Shown piece by piece: positions 11,071-23,991 of a DNA stretch of 64,000 bases. The notes below the pieces were generated by a model, which did no database searches, was not told the origin of the DNA, and worked only from the letters and a program-made list of their open reading frames with translations. Within the stretch, counting starts at the first letter, position 1. Each line of letters starts with the position of its first letter. The stretch comes from Liolophura sinensis. Taxonomy: Eukaryota > Mollusca > Polyplacophora > Chitonida > Chitonidae. The stretch covers positions 3,096,160-3,160,159 of the forward strand of contig NC_088298.1 of NCBI RefSeq assembly GCF_032854445.1, given 5' to 3'. The translations under genes and the position numbers were made by a program.

Positions 11071-11522
11071 GGCCACAGACCCCCATTAGTTTTCCATAAG
11101 CGACAATGTTAACGTTTAGCGCTGTAGCTCAGTCCCAAACATTCTGAGGCCAATAAGCTTTGGTGCATACCTGGCCCAGCCTGTGAAAAAGAAGCTGTAA
11201 AAATCTTGACATAGGTTGACCGTCAAAATCTGGACCTGTCCATGCCGGCAGCTGGGAGGGGTGCCTAGCAACGCCAAGGGGACGTCACTCGCAGCCTCAT
11301 CACCACCTGTCCCCTTGTGTCCTCTCGCCCAGAATTTCAAACATTCACCATTAAAACTCATACCTGCCCAAAGCTTCGACAATTTCCATCATTTTGATAC
11401 CAAGCATGCACCTGTACACCAAAACGGCAGGCTGGCAGCAAAAAAAGACTTTACACCCTAAAATGCACAGAACTACAATCGTCCCTACTGAAAAACGGAA
11501 GTTGTAATGGGGGTCTGTGTCC
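11071..11522. mobile_element. TIR-bearing repeat, right copy
   Basis: Directly repeated copy of 8160-8620, with the same ends (GGCCACAGACCCCC and GGGGGTCTGTGTCC). Small internal indels relative to the left copy, for example CGCAGCCTCATC instead of CGCAGCGCAGCCTCATC. The base run AGCC occurs immediately left of the first copy and immediately right of this one. Confidence 0.7.
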
Positions 11523-11649
11523 AGCCCGCCTCGTGCGATCCCTCCACGCCTACATATCTGGGTCAGCCATAACCCTTAGAAAAGGAAGACCAGACCAGAT
11601 TGAGCAAAACAGAGCTAACGGAGCGAACAAGAGCCAGAAGCATCGGTGC

Positions 11650-13290
11650 GAAAAAAGATTCCGCCCGCTGAGCCTCTGGTAAGGCCTGTAGCCGTTCGGT
11701 CATCTTGCACAACAGCTATATTGGATGGAGAAGTTAATACACCATTTCCATCTTTTAAATGCCGGACTTTTGCTTCATTATTTTTGCCCTTAAGTTTCTG
11801 AACCATGTTCCAGACCTTGCGTGTGGGTGTTTTTGACGCAATGCCTGAAACAAAGTTCCACAAACAAGATCGTCTCTTGGACTCGAGTAATCGACGTGCT
11901 TTAGCTCTAAAAATACGAACCTGATTTAAGTTATCGCTCGGCCTTTTAACGGTCCCTAATGGCTTTGCGACTGTTCTTATCATACCAAGGTTTCCTTTTG
12001 GATTTATCTTAGAAATAGTTCCGTGGGCAGCTGGTAAAACAAGTTCCTTAAATGTTAATATAGGATCATCTGCTGCATTGAGTAACATGTTACTATCAAA
12101 AAACCAAACAAGCCTATCATTTATCATCCGTTCCATAGTCTTACAGACGCACCTGGTAAGAGCTATGGGACAGGTAATCAGACGGATCAGTATGATTCTT
12201 ACCCGGTTTGGGAACCGGAATAATACACGCCCTCCTCTATGAGGGTGGAAAATTACCAGTTATCTAAATACTATTAAGTAAGTCCAAGAGACCCCACCCG
12301 AACCTTAAACTGACGATTTGATAAAAATTCTGATATGAATATTGGTAATCGGCCTCAAGGCTTAATCAGAAAGGCCTTTTAAAATACCATATTTCCATGT
12401 GGTGTCATAGGCCTTTTCAAGGTCAAAAAATATCGACACCACGTGTTCGTTATTGATAAAACCACCACGAATAAAGGTTTCAAATCGGACTAGGTGATCC
12501 ATAGTAGATCTACCTTGCCGAAAACCACAATGTATATTAGAAAGTAAATTGTTGGTTTCAAGAAACCAAACAAGTCTATCATTAATCATCCGTTCCATAG
12601 TCTTACAGACACAGCTGGTAAGAGCTAAGGGGCGGTAATTAATGGGATCAGTATGATCCTTGTGTGGACTTTGCCCACATCGCTGGCGATGTTGTCATTA
12701 AATATTTAAAGGCCGTTGGCCTGTATCATAAAATATAAATTTTAATTATCTGTAAATATTTACGGCAAACAGTTGTATACAAATAGATTTCTAGATATAC
12801 TATTTTTAAAATATGCTGGTTTTCGAGTTTTAACTCTTATTTTTCTTTTACATAATTTTAACATGTCTGTACGTTTTGTTTTACTTTTAATGTTCACACT
12901 ATCATATCAAAAACCTTTACCGTCTTGTGTTCTCACTTTGTTCTCGCCACGATATGTCTGAAATATTGCCGATGTGGCGTTAAGCCATAATCATTCATTC
13001 ATTCATTCATTCAGTATGATCCTTACCCTGTTTGGGAACCGGGATGATATACGCCTCTCTCCATGAGGGTGGGAAATTATCAGTTATCAAAATATCATTA
13101 ATTAAGTACAAGACAGTCTCAAGTGGCTCAGGTGGTAAATGATTCAGAAGCTTATGATATACGTTATCAGGACCACAAGCCTGTCTTAATGCATTTTTAA
13201 GTTTATCGATATTAAAATGACGATTATAATCTTCTAAAGCTTTTAAAAAGTAAAGGGCAATTGAACTTTTTCCTCTTGGCTTTAAAAGGT
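11650..13290 (-). mobile_element. Rearranged Nimb-type LINE, linker plus RT, with nested insertion
   Basis: The minus strand encodes linker sequence (FRAKARRLLESKRRSC, KVWNMVQKLKGKNNEAKV; 11700-12060), joined out of order to an RT start (MERMINDRLVWF) at 12136. A second RT block (12362-12660) has NNLLSNIHCGFRQGRSTMDH and FFDLEKAYDTTWKYGILK. The upstream RT part (ACGPDNVYHKLLNHLPPEPL, PSWREAYIIPVPKQGKDH) lies at 13011-13250. The last two blocks are one element split by the plus-strand insertion at 12662-13010. The element is dead. Confidence 0.85.
12662..13010 (+). mobile_element. 5'-truncated LINE 3' end nested in a LINE, with target-site duplication
   Basis: Last 349 bp of the same LINE family in plus orientation, starting in the C-terminal coding region (GTGTGGACTTTGCCCAC) and ending in a CATT tail. 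It is bounded by the 14-bp duplication TCAGTATGATCCTT at 12648-12661 and 13011-13024. That sequence belongs to the RT coding region of the surrounding minus-strand LINE. A short internal deletion joins GCCCAC to ATCGCTGGCGATG. Confidence 0.95.
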
Positions 13291-13688
13291 GAACTGTCCC
13301 GGTTTTATTTCTCTCTTTACCTAACTGAATGGTATACCTGTGATATAGAAAAAAATATGAAAACAAAACAAATGCATCTGGCGAGGTGTTATAGTTGTAG
13401 AAATGAAAAATATAATTAACACCAAAAATTCTGATAAAAAAACTCACATCGCTTGTCTGTCCTTGAATGCCGCTAGTGTGCCAATTATGGGGCACAATGT
13501 TCTACAATTTCTAGTTCCATCACTGTCTCCACAGTCTCGGGCTCCGATGATTCGGTCAGTACCAGTGTCACTGTTACCACCAGCAAAAGTTAAACTACTG
13601 ATACATCCATTCCGTGCCATAGACGGTCCGGTGAAGGAATGAACACGGCCAACGCGGTGCAAAACATCGCCGTTTTGCTACCATACAT

Positions 13689-13939
13689 GTGGAAACGGCT
13701 GAAAAATGCCAGAAATTTTACGACAAACTAATCACGTTTTCGCGAAAATTCCCATGGCTTGAAATGGTGAAGGGGCATATTGTATTATATACAAAGCGGA
13801 GTCCCTCGGATCGGAAAAAGAAAAGGTTTGGACCAAAAATCAAAATGTCGCAGTCAAAATGTCACAAGACCAACGTCAAGCTGCTTCAAATGGTTAAACA
13901 ATGTGAAATGAAGGGTAAAGGCAGCATCAGGACACAGGT
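13689..13939 (+). CDS. Possible exon, unknown protein
   Basis: Open frame encoding ETAEKCQKFYDKLITFSRKF.., then a Lys/Arg-rich segment (RSPSDRKKKRFGPKIK) and KCHKTNVKLLQMVKQCEMKG. It ends at a splice-donor-like ACACAG|GTACCT. The composition is coherent and basic, consistent with a nuclear protein, but I recognise no domain. A SINE tail fragment starts 9 bases after the donor. Support is weak. Confidence 0.25.
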
Positions 13940-13947
13940 ACCTTGTT

Positions 13948-13990
13948 TTATTTATTTGATTGGTGTTTTACGCTGTATTCAAGAATAACA
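13948..13990 (-). mobile_element. SINE 3'-end fragment
   Basis: TTTATTTATTTGATTGGTGT followed by TTTACGCTGTATTCAAGAATA is the reverse complement of the MESC-SINE 3' end and tail. The rest of the element is absent, so it is a strongly 5'-truncated copy. Confidence 0.75.
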
Positions 13991-14945
13991 GGTACCTGAA
14001 GTGACTACATGTAATACATGTACATACAAACTACGTAGTGCGATGAGTGAAATTTTATGACTGTTTTAGCAGTAACTGTCAAAATATTAATTCATTTTAT
14101 CTCATTTAATACAGATACATCATAGAATGTGGTGGAAAATGATGGATTGTGCGTTTCGTTTAAAATAGACAGTGGCTTTTTTTTTGGTGGGGGGGGGAAA
14201 TTTTCGTTATTCGTACCAATTTAAATTTTCTGAAACTTAGAGGACAGAGCAGAGTATTTTTTTGCGAGACAAATACTCAGTTTTATAAAACATCATTTTC
14301 AGCCTGCAGAGAGGGATTTAAGTCATTAAAGGATTTTTTAAAACGTGTACTGCAAAGATTAGAGCAATATTTTCACAGAATTTGAACTTCTTTAAATACG
14401 GAAACTGATCCGTTAATTGAACTGAAACAGACAGTAGTTAATTATAATTAGTAATCATCCTAAAAAGTCGCAGTCGCACTGTGATGCCTTGCGTTCTGAG
14501 ACCTAATATTTTCAGTGACAGTTTCAGATTTTTTTTTTTTGCTGTTTCAACATTGATTCTGTCACCCGACTTAAGGGGTGAACAAAAGCTTGAAAGGGTC
14601 AAATATGTGTGCTCTATGTGTTTTAATAAAAGGTTATTATACTTAGGTTATCTTTCAACAGTGGTCAAGTGTAACAGCTACAAGTAGTTGTCGGCATACT
14701 TAGTGTATATCTTTCTGGCATAGAGTAAAAACATATGGTGGCCAACTTCGCTCACGATGTGGGGTCAGTTTGGCCACCGTATGGATATAACACTGTACTT
14801 GTTACAAAACACTAAGTAAATTTTAATTTGAATCAGTGCAAAATTTTAAACTGAATCTGTTATTGTGTGATTGTATTTCTGTACACATTTTAATTGTCAT
14901 AAAATACACTCTCGGAAATATTCAAGCTTCTGTGACATCTATATT
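13991..14945. other. AT-rich spacer
   Basis: No gene or repeat family recognised. Contains short T, G and A runs (14180-14215, 14530). Confidence 0.4.
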
Positions 14946-14949
14946 ATTA

Positions 14950-16385
14950 ACAAGTAAACAATATTAAAACTGAAGTGTCACTGTATGTCAAAAACACTGA
15001 GTTCAAGAGGGAAATGATGATGTAATCTCTTAGAAATATTGGGGTCAGGTAATATTCGAACAATATCACTGTCGAGTACAACAGCAATGTCATGGAGACG
15101 AGGCGGTACAAATGCAGCGGATTTTGAAGATTTTCTAAGAACTTAACTTCCCATTTGATGCACTGTTGGTTATTTGGAGATGGCGTGTCACTGTCATATA
15201 CCTCCAGCATCACGCGGCCCACATAATCCAGAACTCTGTTTCTCACCTGTGTGTCTCAGTAATGACAGCTTGCTGGACGTGTCGCTTAGGTGCACGTGGG
15301 TCTTCATTATTTGCTTCGGGAATATCCTATAAACCAATACTTTTCCCGGGTTCAACAGAGACGCGTTTTCGACTCTGCTTAGGGGCCTGCTCCTATCGAA
15401 TTGATCTAGGGATTGGACGAAAATTTCTGACACTACATCCATTTCTTCTGCAGTATTGTTGTCGTTTGATGGCAAATGGTTGAGAACTGTATATCGGCCT
15501 GTAGGATACATACTTCTCCTGAATCCACTGATAACACTGACATTTATGACTGCTTCTAAACGCTCCATTAGTTTGGTTAAAAGCTTTGGAAATTTTTGCC
15601 CATGGCACAGCTATGAACCAATCAGAAAAGCATGTGGCATCAAACCAGCCAGACTTGGATCTGTTATACCACGCCTTAACTGTCCCTCATTTGGTCCAGG
15701 TATTCATTAGGTGTTTAGCCTTATAAACTACGTATGTCGATAACACCTACCCAGTTGCTGTACAGGAAAACATCATGGAAGTCGAAACTTGAAAGCCCGA
15801 GTTCAATATCCTCTCTGAGTACTTAACTCCACGACGAAATATGCATCTTTTCTTCCCTGGATTGTCACATAGGTTGGTTTCATCATAATTGAGAATGTTA
15901 GTTGGGTGGTACGTTAGCCACTGTTACATACAAGCTGTTAAAGTATTTAACAATGGATCCAGGAGACACATCTGCCCGTTTAGTTGCTATGTTTTGGCAC
16001 AATATAGTTGTCAGATCAACTCTGTGGCGCTTTAGAAAAGCGCGTAACCAATCATTACTTGGAATATTGTTAAAGCGCGCCACATTGCAGTTTCTTTGCT
16101 CCAGGTACTTTTTGACCAGCATGCGTCATTCAAGGATATCAAATGGAAAGCCCCGTTTAAAGAGACAAAATATGTTGAGCAAAGGCTTTCTCTTCATTTT
16201 CACTAAACACTGTTTGTCCACCATGGCTACCAGGAAGCCTTCCCGAGAGTTTATTCTGTAGTGAACTTCGGGGTACGTGAAACTGCTTAGATGCCTGCCT
16301 CTGATTCATACCATTCTCGACTGTTTTTAACGCTTTTGAAGATCTTCAGAATAATTCAACATTCGCTTATAACCAGGCTTCGGTT
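14950..16385 (-). pseudogene. Pogo/Tigger-type (DDE_1) transposase relic
   Basis: Minus-strand frames in order. N-terminal helix-turn-helix region at 16200-16385 (PKPGYKRMLNYSED.., MNQRQASKQFHVPRSSLQNK, LSGR). Second HTH-like block NDWLRAFLKRH at 15898-16122. Then YDE-type core pieces (NYDETNL, SGWFDATCFSDWF; 15600-15900). Finally a C-terminal VISGFRRSMYPTGRY..VLNHLP block at 15420-15560 and a tail to 14950. The segment between the SGWFD block and the GFRRSMYP block is deleted, taking catalytic residues with it. Several frameshifts are present, for example in a homopolymer near 16340. Assignment to the pogo branch of Tc1/mariner rests on motif order and is an inference from family knowledge. 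Confidence 0.7.
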
Positions 16386-17079
16386 TATAGTTACGTTAGT
16401 TAATTAGTTATAGTTCAGAGAGTTCCAATTCCTGTGGAGAGAGAAAATAAAAATTAAGATATATAATTATATTTTAGATGTGTACATTGGGAAAAAAATG
16501 TTACAAAGACATAATTTCTATAAACATAAAAAAGTATCTTCCTTCAAATATTGCCTGGGGACCCCTTCCTTGGTGGCCAACTTTAACCCATTTCACTTTC
16601 TTTTCATTTGCTGAGCTACAAAACGAGGTTCTCTCCATCCGCATTAACAGAGAACTGATAACACAAGGATCATTAATCACATGATCGAGTATACAATCTT
16701 TCCATTTTATGGACATCATATGAAATAAAATTGTCTGACCACTTGTCTATTTTGAGAGTTTTACATATATAATCAACAAATTATACTCAAATATGCACAC
16801 TTCAGTTCAAAAATGGCAGTCCCTGGAACGTTACTTAAGCCCCTCTTTCATATCGGGATCAGTAGAGTTTAAAACACAAAATTTTTAATTCGATAAAAAT
16901 ACAAATATAAAAAACGAAAATGGCCAACTTCACCCCGCTCTACGGTACCAAACAGAACAATATAGCTGAGTCGCTTTCTCGTTTACAAAATAAAGAAGTT
17001 CAGAGAGTTAGTCCCTATGGCAGACCAGTTACCATTTCTATGTCCTCCGTACCAGGAAGTGATCTTGCTTTAGACCTTA
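16386..17079. other. Unassigned stretch with one short ORF
   Basis: From 16920 an ATG frame (MANFTPLYGTKQNNIAESLS.. PYGRPVTISMSSVPGSDLAL) runs into the mariner left end and is truncated by it. It could be a host exon start interrupted by the transposon. On -, 16501-16719 is open (basic, KKVKWVKVGHQGRGP) but unrecognised. Confidence 0.25.
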
Positions 17080-17555
17080 CGAGGGGTGTCCCAAAAGTTT
17101 CCGGCCTCACCTTGAAAACGAATGCACTCCGCTGTTATCTTTATACAGTAAATAGGCCAACTCTTTGTGTGACTAACAAGGTGTTGGGCAATCAAAAAGG
17201 ATCAACACGACAGTACTTTTCCATTCCTGACTCAAGGCTCCCGTCTGCTCTTGTGCAAAGATGGAGAAGGCTGAATTGCATGCAGTAATTAAGTATTTGC
17301 ATATGAAAAAAAATGACTCCAAAGAAAATACACGAAGACATGGTGCAGACATTAGAGGACAATGCTCCTTTATACAGTACAGTGAAAGAGTGGTGTGCCC
17401 CTTTCAAACGGGGCAGAACCAGCACCAAAGATGAGCACCGTCCTAGACGACCATCTGATGTGACGACACCTGAAGAGGTGAATACAGTGCCGGGCACAGA
17501 CATGGAAGACAGAAGAATGACTGTCAGAAGTACAGCCAAGACTCATGGTATAAAA
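17080..17555 (+). mobile_element. Truncated mariner-family element, left end and transposase N-terminus
   Basis: A TA dinucleotide precedes a mariner-like terminal repeat CGAGGGGTGTCCCAAAAGTT at 17080. The transposase begins at ATG 17261 (MEKAELHAVIKYLH), shifts frame in an A-run at about 17306, and continues MTPKKIHEDMVQTLEDNAPL, TVKEW, FKRGRTSTKDEHRPRRP and DRRMTVRSTAKTHGI. This is the paired HTH DNA-binding half. The catalytic domain is missing because LINE A begins at about 17560. Confidence 0.8.
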
Positions 17556-20500
17556 TCAGATAAAAAAAAGTTAAAACTCGAAAACCAGGATATATAAAAA
17601 ATAGTAGGCCTATATCTGGAAAGCTGTATGTATATAACTTTTATCTATAAATATTTCAGACAATTGAAATTTATATTTTATGATATAGGCCAATGGCCTT
17701 CAAATATTTTATGGCAACATCGCCAGCGACGCTGTCAAATAAATCAAATATAGAGTTGACCGTGTAGAACCTTTGCCTAACATGGGCAAAGTCTACACAG
17801 TCAACCAAGATATGTCTGATGCCATATTCTGCATCACATCCAACACACTCGGGAGCACTGCTCCCATCTAAGATGAAATTGTGTGTCAGATCAGAATGCC
17901 CATTACGACACCTTGTTAAAACTACTTGGTCTCTGCAAGACATTTGACAAGTATAGGCATTGTAGCCAATGACAGGATGGATGGCATGTAGTTTATTATG
18001 GATCTCCAAGTCCGGTTCACTTTGCCAAAGGCGACGAATATATTTAAGAATGTTAGACTTCAAGTCAGTATAAGGGATTTATCACCCGAGATACAGGTTT
18101 ATATAGAGCAGCTTTCGCTTCCCTGTCCACGACTGTGTTCCATGGATACCAGTATGACTTATACTGGTATATCCAACAGAATATAATATCTTTACCTCTT
18201 TTAATTAATTTTCGGTGTTTAGTTATTATCTCAAGTATAAATGGATTTTTAAATTTATTATTCTGAATAGCCAAAAGGCAAGACAGCGAGTCGCTGCATA
18301 TCACTGCCCTCTGGGCATGCCCAGAGGAAACAAATGATAAGGCCAGGAGTATAGCTCTGGCCTCTGCAGAAAAGATACAAGATGAAGGTGGCAGACGAAG
18401 AGAAGTGACCCGCTGATCTAAGACAGCCGCAGCCGCAACCCTGTCCCCATCCTTTGACCCGTCAGTATATATAAATTCATAATCCATATAATCAGCCTTG
18501 ATTTCAGCAAAACCTTGCTGAATTATGAGAGGATTTGTATTTGATTTATTATATTTACGTAGATCAAATATTAATTTAGGCTGTGGAAGAAGCCATAGAG
18601 GAGTTTCCGGAAAAGACACCGGAGCTATATCCTCCAGCTTGATGTTAGCTCCCACAATATGGTCCCGTATGCGAAAACCGAACGAAGGGATCTTGTTAGG
18701 ACATTTAGTATATTTGTCTACGTAAAATAGATTGAAAACACAGTCTTAGGCAAGGTTTGCTGGATGAGCATTAGGCTTTTTAGCGTATTGAAGGCTCAGT
18801 TTTATACGTCGGTTGTATAAAGAAGGCTCATTTGCCTCCACGTATAAACTTTCTACTGGTGAGGTTCTAAAAGCACCAAGGCTGAGCCTCAAACCTTGGT
18901 GATGAACAGGATCCAACATTTTAATGTACGACTTCCTAGCGGAACCGTAAATGATGAATCCATAGTCCAATTTAGACCTCACGAGAGAACGATATAAATG
19001 AAGTAAAGCTAATCGGTCAGCACCCCAACCGGTGCTAGACACGACCTTAATTATATCAAGAGCCTTTGTACATTTAGCTTTAAGCATTTTAATATGAGGT
19101 ATAAAAGACAGCTTACTATCAAATATTTTACCTAAAAATTTTGTTTCTCCAACAATTTTAATCTGTTCACCACAAAAATTAAGCTAAGGGTCAAGATGAA
19201 GCTTCCGTTTATTATAAAAATGCATACCGACGGTTTTAGATGTTGAAAATCTAAAACCGTTTTCAGTTGCCAATTTCTCGATTTTATTATAGCATATAAG
19301 GAAATCATCAATGTATAAAGAACACTCTGTGCCCGATGCTAATGCCCAATGGCTAGGCTATTTATTTTTATGCTGAACAGAGTTGGTGATAGAATGCTGC
19401 CCGGGGGGTACACTCATTTCTTGCTCATAAGAGTCAGAAAGAGTGGAACCCACCCGTACCTTAAACTGACCATCAGATAAAAATTGAGATATAAATATAG
19501 ATAATCGACCTTTAAGTCCTATATCCGCGAGGTCTTTTAAAATACCATATTTCCATGTAGTGTCGTAGGCCTTTATTTAGAAAAAAAGGGCAATTTAATT
19601 TTCTCCTTCTGGGTTTTAATATGCTGAAATTCTTTAGTATAGTTCTCAGAAGAAGATTTCGTTGAAATTATTTCAGCTAATTTATTGGCTATATCAGATG
19701 GAGAGGTTAATGTATTGTCGCCATCTTTCAAATGCTGGACTTATGCTTTATTATTTTAGCCCTTAAGTTTCTGAACCATGTTCCAGACCTTACGCATGGG
19801 TGTTTTTGACGTAATGCCCGAAAGAAAGTTCCGCCAACAAGATCGTCTCTTGGACTTGAGTAATCGAAGAGCCTTGGGTCGAATCTGGTTTAAATTATCA
19901 GTAGGACAATGATTAAATCTGCGTTCAGCCTTTTTACGGTCCTTTATGGCTTTACGACGGTCATTGTCGTACCAGGGTTTACTTTTGGATTTGGGATTTG
20001 TCGAGGTCTTAGGTATAGTTCTATCGGCAGCTCGTAATACAAGCTCGTTAAATTTTAACACAGGATCATCTCCTGCTTTGAGAGTCTGGAGAGATATCAG
20101 CCTCACAGAACATCTCAAATGCGATCCAATCTGCTTGATCGAATTTCCACCTAGCTACACGTTCTAAAGAATTAGAAGTGATATGTTCTAGGATTATAGG
20201 AAAATGGTCACGACCACAAAGATCGTCATGCACCTTCCAAGAAAAATCTGGGAGAAGTGATGGATCTGTGATAGTGAGATCGATAGCAGAATAAGCGCCA
20301 TTACCTGGGTGTAAATAGGTATTAGAACCATCATTGAAATAACACAGTTCCGTCTTCGACTATCTTGCCCTTATTATTTATGTTATTCCTGCCCCATAGG
20401 GGGTTATGGGAATTAAAATCTCCCATTATAATAAACGGTTTAGGTAATTGTTCTGTAAGATTATGTAACTGAGAATCTGACAAAGAAAAGTTTGGAAGTA

Positions 20501-21401
20501 TATACACAGAACATAATGTGACTGTTTTACACAATGAAACACGAACGGCCACAGCCTGAAGCTCTGTATGCAGAGCAACAGGGCTGTGGATAATACTGTT
20601 ATTTATGCAGCTCGCTCTGCTTCATTTGAATAAGTACTATATAATGAATAATTTTTAAGAGTTATTTTATCTTTGTCAGATGTCTTCAGGTGAATGTCCT
20701 GAAGACAAAGGGCAATAGGATTGAGTAATTGAACCAGCTGTGTTATTGCAATAAAATTTACTTTAAGACCTCGACAATTCCATTGTATAATTTTATCATA
20801 TATCGCCATTATGGAGGGAGACGTATAGGAGATTTCTCTTTGTGTTTGGACCGCGGGCGACCCTTCCGTGGTACGGGTGGTGTATTCATCCCTCTGCATC
20901 TGATGCTGAAGGACCAACGTCCTCCAACGATCCAAACTTATTAAAAGTTTGGATAGGATCCCTAGTGGCCTTAGAGGAACGCTCTGTTGGGCCACTAGGT
21001 TTATCAGTTGTTTGCTTATTATTTTGAGATTTGTTTCTGGATTTGTTTTTGTCATTATTTTTAGAGAAATTGGGCTCAGTTGGTTTACCAGGGTGTTCTA
21101 TACGATTTACTGTTTTTATTTGGTGTGTTGATGTAGTCTGAGTTGAGGAAGAACTTAAGGCCGGCCTCACACCGTCAAGTTTACTAGAGCCAGAATGTTG
21201 CGCAAGAAATTTAGCGGACCGTCACACGTGAGGTAATTTCCTTGCCAAGATTATTGCAGAAAGACGTAGACGACTTTCTTGCAGACCTCTTGCGGAAGAA
21301 AATTGAAACCCCCCTCACACGACACTTGTTGCAATATTTGCTGCAAGATATCAGCAACTGAGTTGGGCTGTCATTGAATTGTGTTGTCACAGTGAAAAGA
21401 A

Positions 21402-23991
21402 ATGGCTCGGTTCCAAACCGTTACAGGAATAAATCGGAAAAGAAGGGCTGCCGCGGTTATTGTTTTGTTGGAGCTGATGAAAAAAAGAAAACGGCGATGG
21501 TGGGTACGACCGTGGATCGCCAGACGGACATCACTAGGTGCATATAATGCTCTCATGGCAGAATTGATGATTGAGGACCCACAACAGCTGCGGGAATTTC
21601 TGAGGATGAGACATGGGGACTTTCAAGTTATCCTTGATATGACTGAGGCAGAAATTACCCGCAAAGACACGGTCATGAGAAAAGCTATCCCAGCTAAGGA
21701 ACGTCTTGCCCTCACACTCCGATTTTTAGCTACAGGTGAGTAATGACCATTGAACAAAACGATGTATTTATGTATTTATTTATTCAACATTCACTGTAGT
21801 TGTAAACATACTGGAGACAGTTGCTAAAGAGATGTTGACAAGGATTTATAGCGAAACCAAAAATAACAACTACTATAGTCACTACTTAATAATATTCGAT
21901 TTTAGTATCGAGTAAGACTGTTCAAAGACATTTGATCTTCAGGTGATTCATACGAGAGTTTGGCGTACTTGTTTCGTATTCCTGCAAACACGATCTCTGG
22001 GATTGTTCCTGTCGTTTGCAAAGCCATCTACAAGGCCCTGAAGGATGGCATCAAGGTAATGTATGCACTTGTTGCAGTAACACAATTTACAAAGAGGGAT
22101 AGGCGTTGTATTCCGCACCAGCACAAGAGTTCGGAGCAATGCCAGAATAGGTAGCATATTGTTTTGGTCAGTAACAATATTCTGCATGGTCGTGCTTGAG
22201 GCATGTGATTGGCTAAATGAAGGCGACGGCGTGTCAGCCCTCCAGGAAAGAGGTGACGAATGACCACTGTACTGCTGTTCATCCAGTTCCTGAGCTCTCA
22301 AAATTGTCATAGTAATATCTCGTTTGGCTCTGTTTCGAATATGTTCTCCACGAATAGCTCGAAGCTCCGTCGAAACGTACTGACCGAAAATATCAAGAGC
22401 GTCCGCTGGCGGCTCTTCAAGCACTTTTACAGCCTGAGCCAACAGGTCCTTTTTGGGTTCACGCCGGGCTTTCTTTGTTGTCGGAGCGGTGCTGGCCATT
22501 TCGATGGTTTCGTCACTTCTGTCAGGGAGAGTTTCGGAAAATCCAATCTTGAAAAAAAAAATAAACATTGCAGTTTTTTTCACCATGCAGCTTTAAAGAG
22601 ACTATACCTCAGATTTGTGGTAAAAAATCGATCAGCGCTAATCACATTGGGGCTCCCCTAGCTACAAGACGCCCTGTTACATGGGGCTATCTACTAACCC
22701 TCTACGGCACTAGTTGTGGCACCGTTTTACTCTAAGAGGAATATTCAAAAAAACAAAAATTAGATAATTCGGGTCGAATTATCTAATTTGGCAAACTCTA
22801 TTAGCGTTTTTGAACGGGAAATCGTACAACAACAAACGTGGTATTTTCTGAAAGGTAAATGATTTGAGCTATCTTAGAAATAGAGCGAAAGCCCGATTTG
22901 ATTAGCGCTGATCGATTTTTTACCACAAATCTGAGGTATAGTCTCTTTAAAATTAGCATAATATATATGTGATTATACAAACAACATCAAGCTGTTCATT
23001 TAAGCTGGACGTACATATTAATATTAAATGACTGTATCAAAACAACGGTGGGCTCGATGTACCCCCATTCAAAGAGTATAATAAATTATTTCTGATAAAC
23101 CCATGTGAGCTAGTCTAGTGAAGTAACAATCTGACAATGATTGACCACCATACGGTAATAGAATTTACATCGTAATCTATTTTGTACTTTCAGTTTCCGC
23201 GTTCTGCAGTGGAGTGGGAAGTCGTTGCTGAAGCGTACAAAAAATTATGGCATTTCCCCCATTGCATCGGCGCACTTGATGGTAAACACGTGGTCCTGAA
23301 AGCTCCGGCCAAAAGCGGCAGTTATTTTTTCAACTATAAGGGCACACTTGTTGATGCCAAATACAGATTCATGTTCGTGGATATAGGCTGTAATGGGCGA
23401 GTATCAGATGGTGGTGTTTTTTCGGCAACTCAACTTTTCACGGGTCTAAAAGAGAAGGCGCTGTCACTTCCTGATCCTTCACCACTTCCAGGTCGAACAA
23501 AACCTGTGCCTTACGTGGTTGTAGCTGACGATGCATTTGCACTTCAAGAAAATATAATGAAGCCGTATCCATTCCGAACAAGGGACATTGTCAGTCGGGT
23601 ATTTAACTACAGGCTTAGTCGGGCACGACGGATGGTCGAAAGTACATTCGGTATACTGGCAACTCGATTCCGCGTTTTGCTGAAGCCCATCAATTTGAAC
23701 CCAGACAAGGCTCAATTAGTTGTGCAAGCAGTCGTCGCCCTTCACAACTTCCTAATGAAGGAACCCAACGAAGCGTATACACCCCCTGGTACAATTGACC
23801 TTGAAGACCGAGACGGAAATATGATGCCTGGTTCCTGGCGCGCAGATTTCAACCCCCAAGGGACGCTTCTGGGACTTCGCCATCAAGGCAGTAACCACCA
23901 TGCGACATCCGCGAGAGAGATTCAACGCGAGTTTGGAGAGTATTTCATGACTCCTGTTGGTGAAGTGTCCTGGCAGTATCAACATGCGTAA
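21402..23991 (+). CDS. Harbinger DDE transposase (nuclease), three exons
   Basis: Exons 21402-21735, 21943-22055 and 23194-23991, joined by canonical sites (ACAG|GTGAGT, TTCAG|G, CAAG|GTAATG, TTTCAG|T). Together they give about 414 residues with no stop. Exon 1 carries the family's N-terminus (KKRKRRWWVRPWIARR, FREFL-like LREFLRM, RLALTLRFLATG). Exon 2 carries the HTH (SLAYLFRIPANTISGIVPVV). Exon 3 carries the catalytic core: Asp in GALDGKHVVLK, Asp in VVADDAFAL, Glu in RRMVESTFGIL. The length is normal for HARBI1-like nucleases. It cuts and joins element ends together with the MADF partner. Exon 2 lies antisense to the partner's last exon, and exon 3 lies inside the partner's intron. Confidence 0.92.

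Noticed and set aside
13444..13662. Overlapping 72-79-codon frames on both strands
   Set aside because: Neither has a recognisable domain, start context or paired splice sites.
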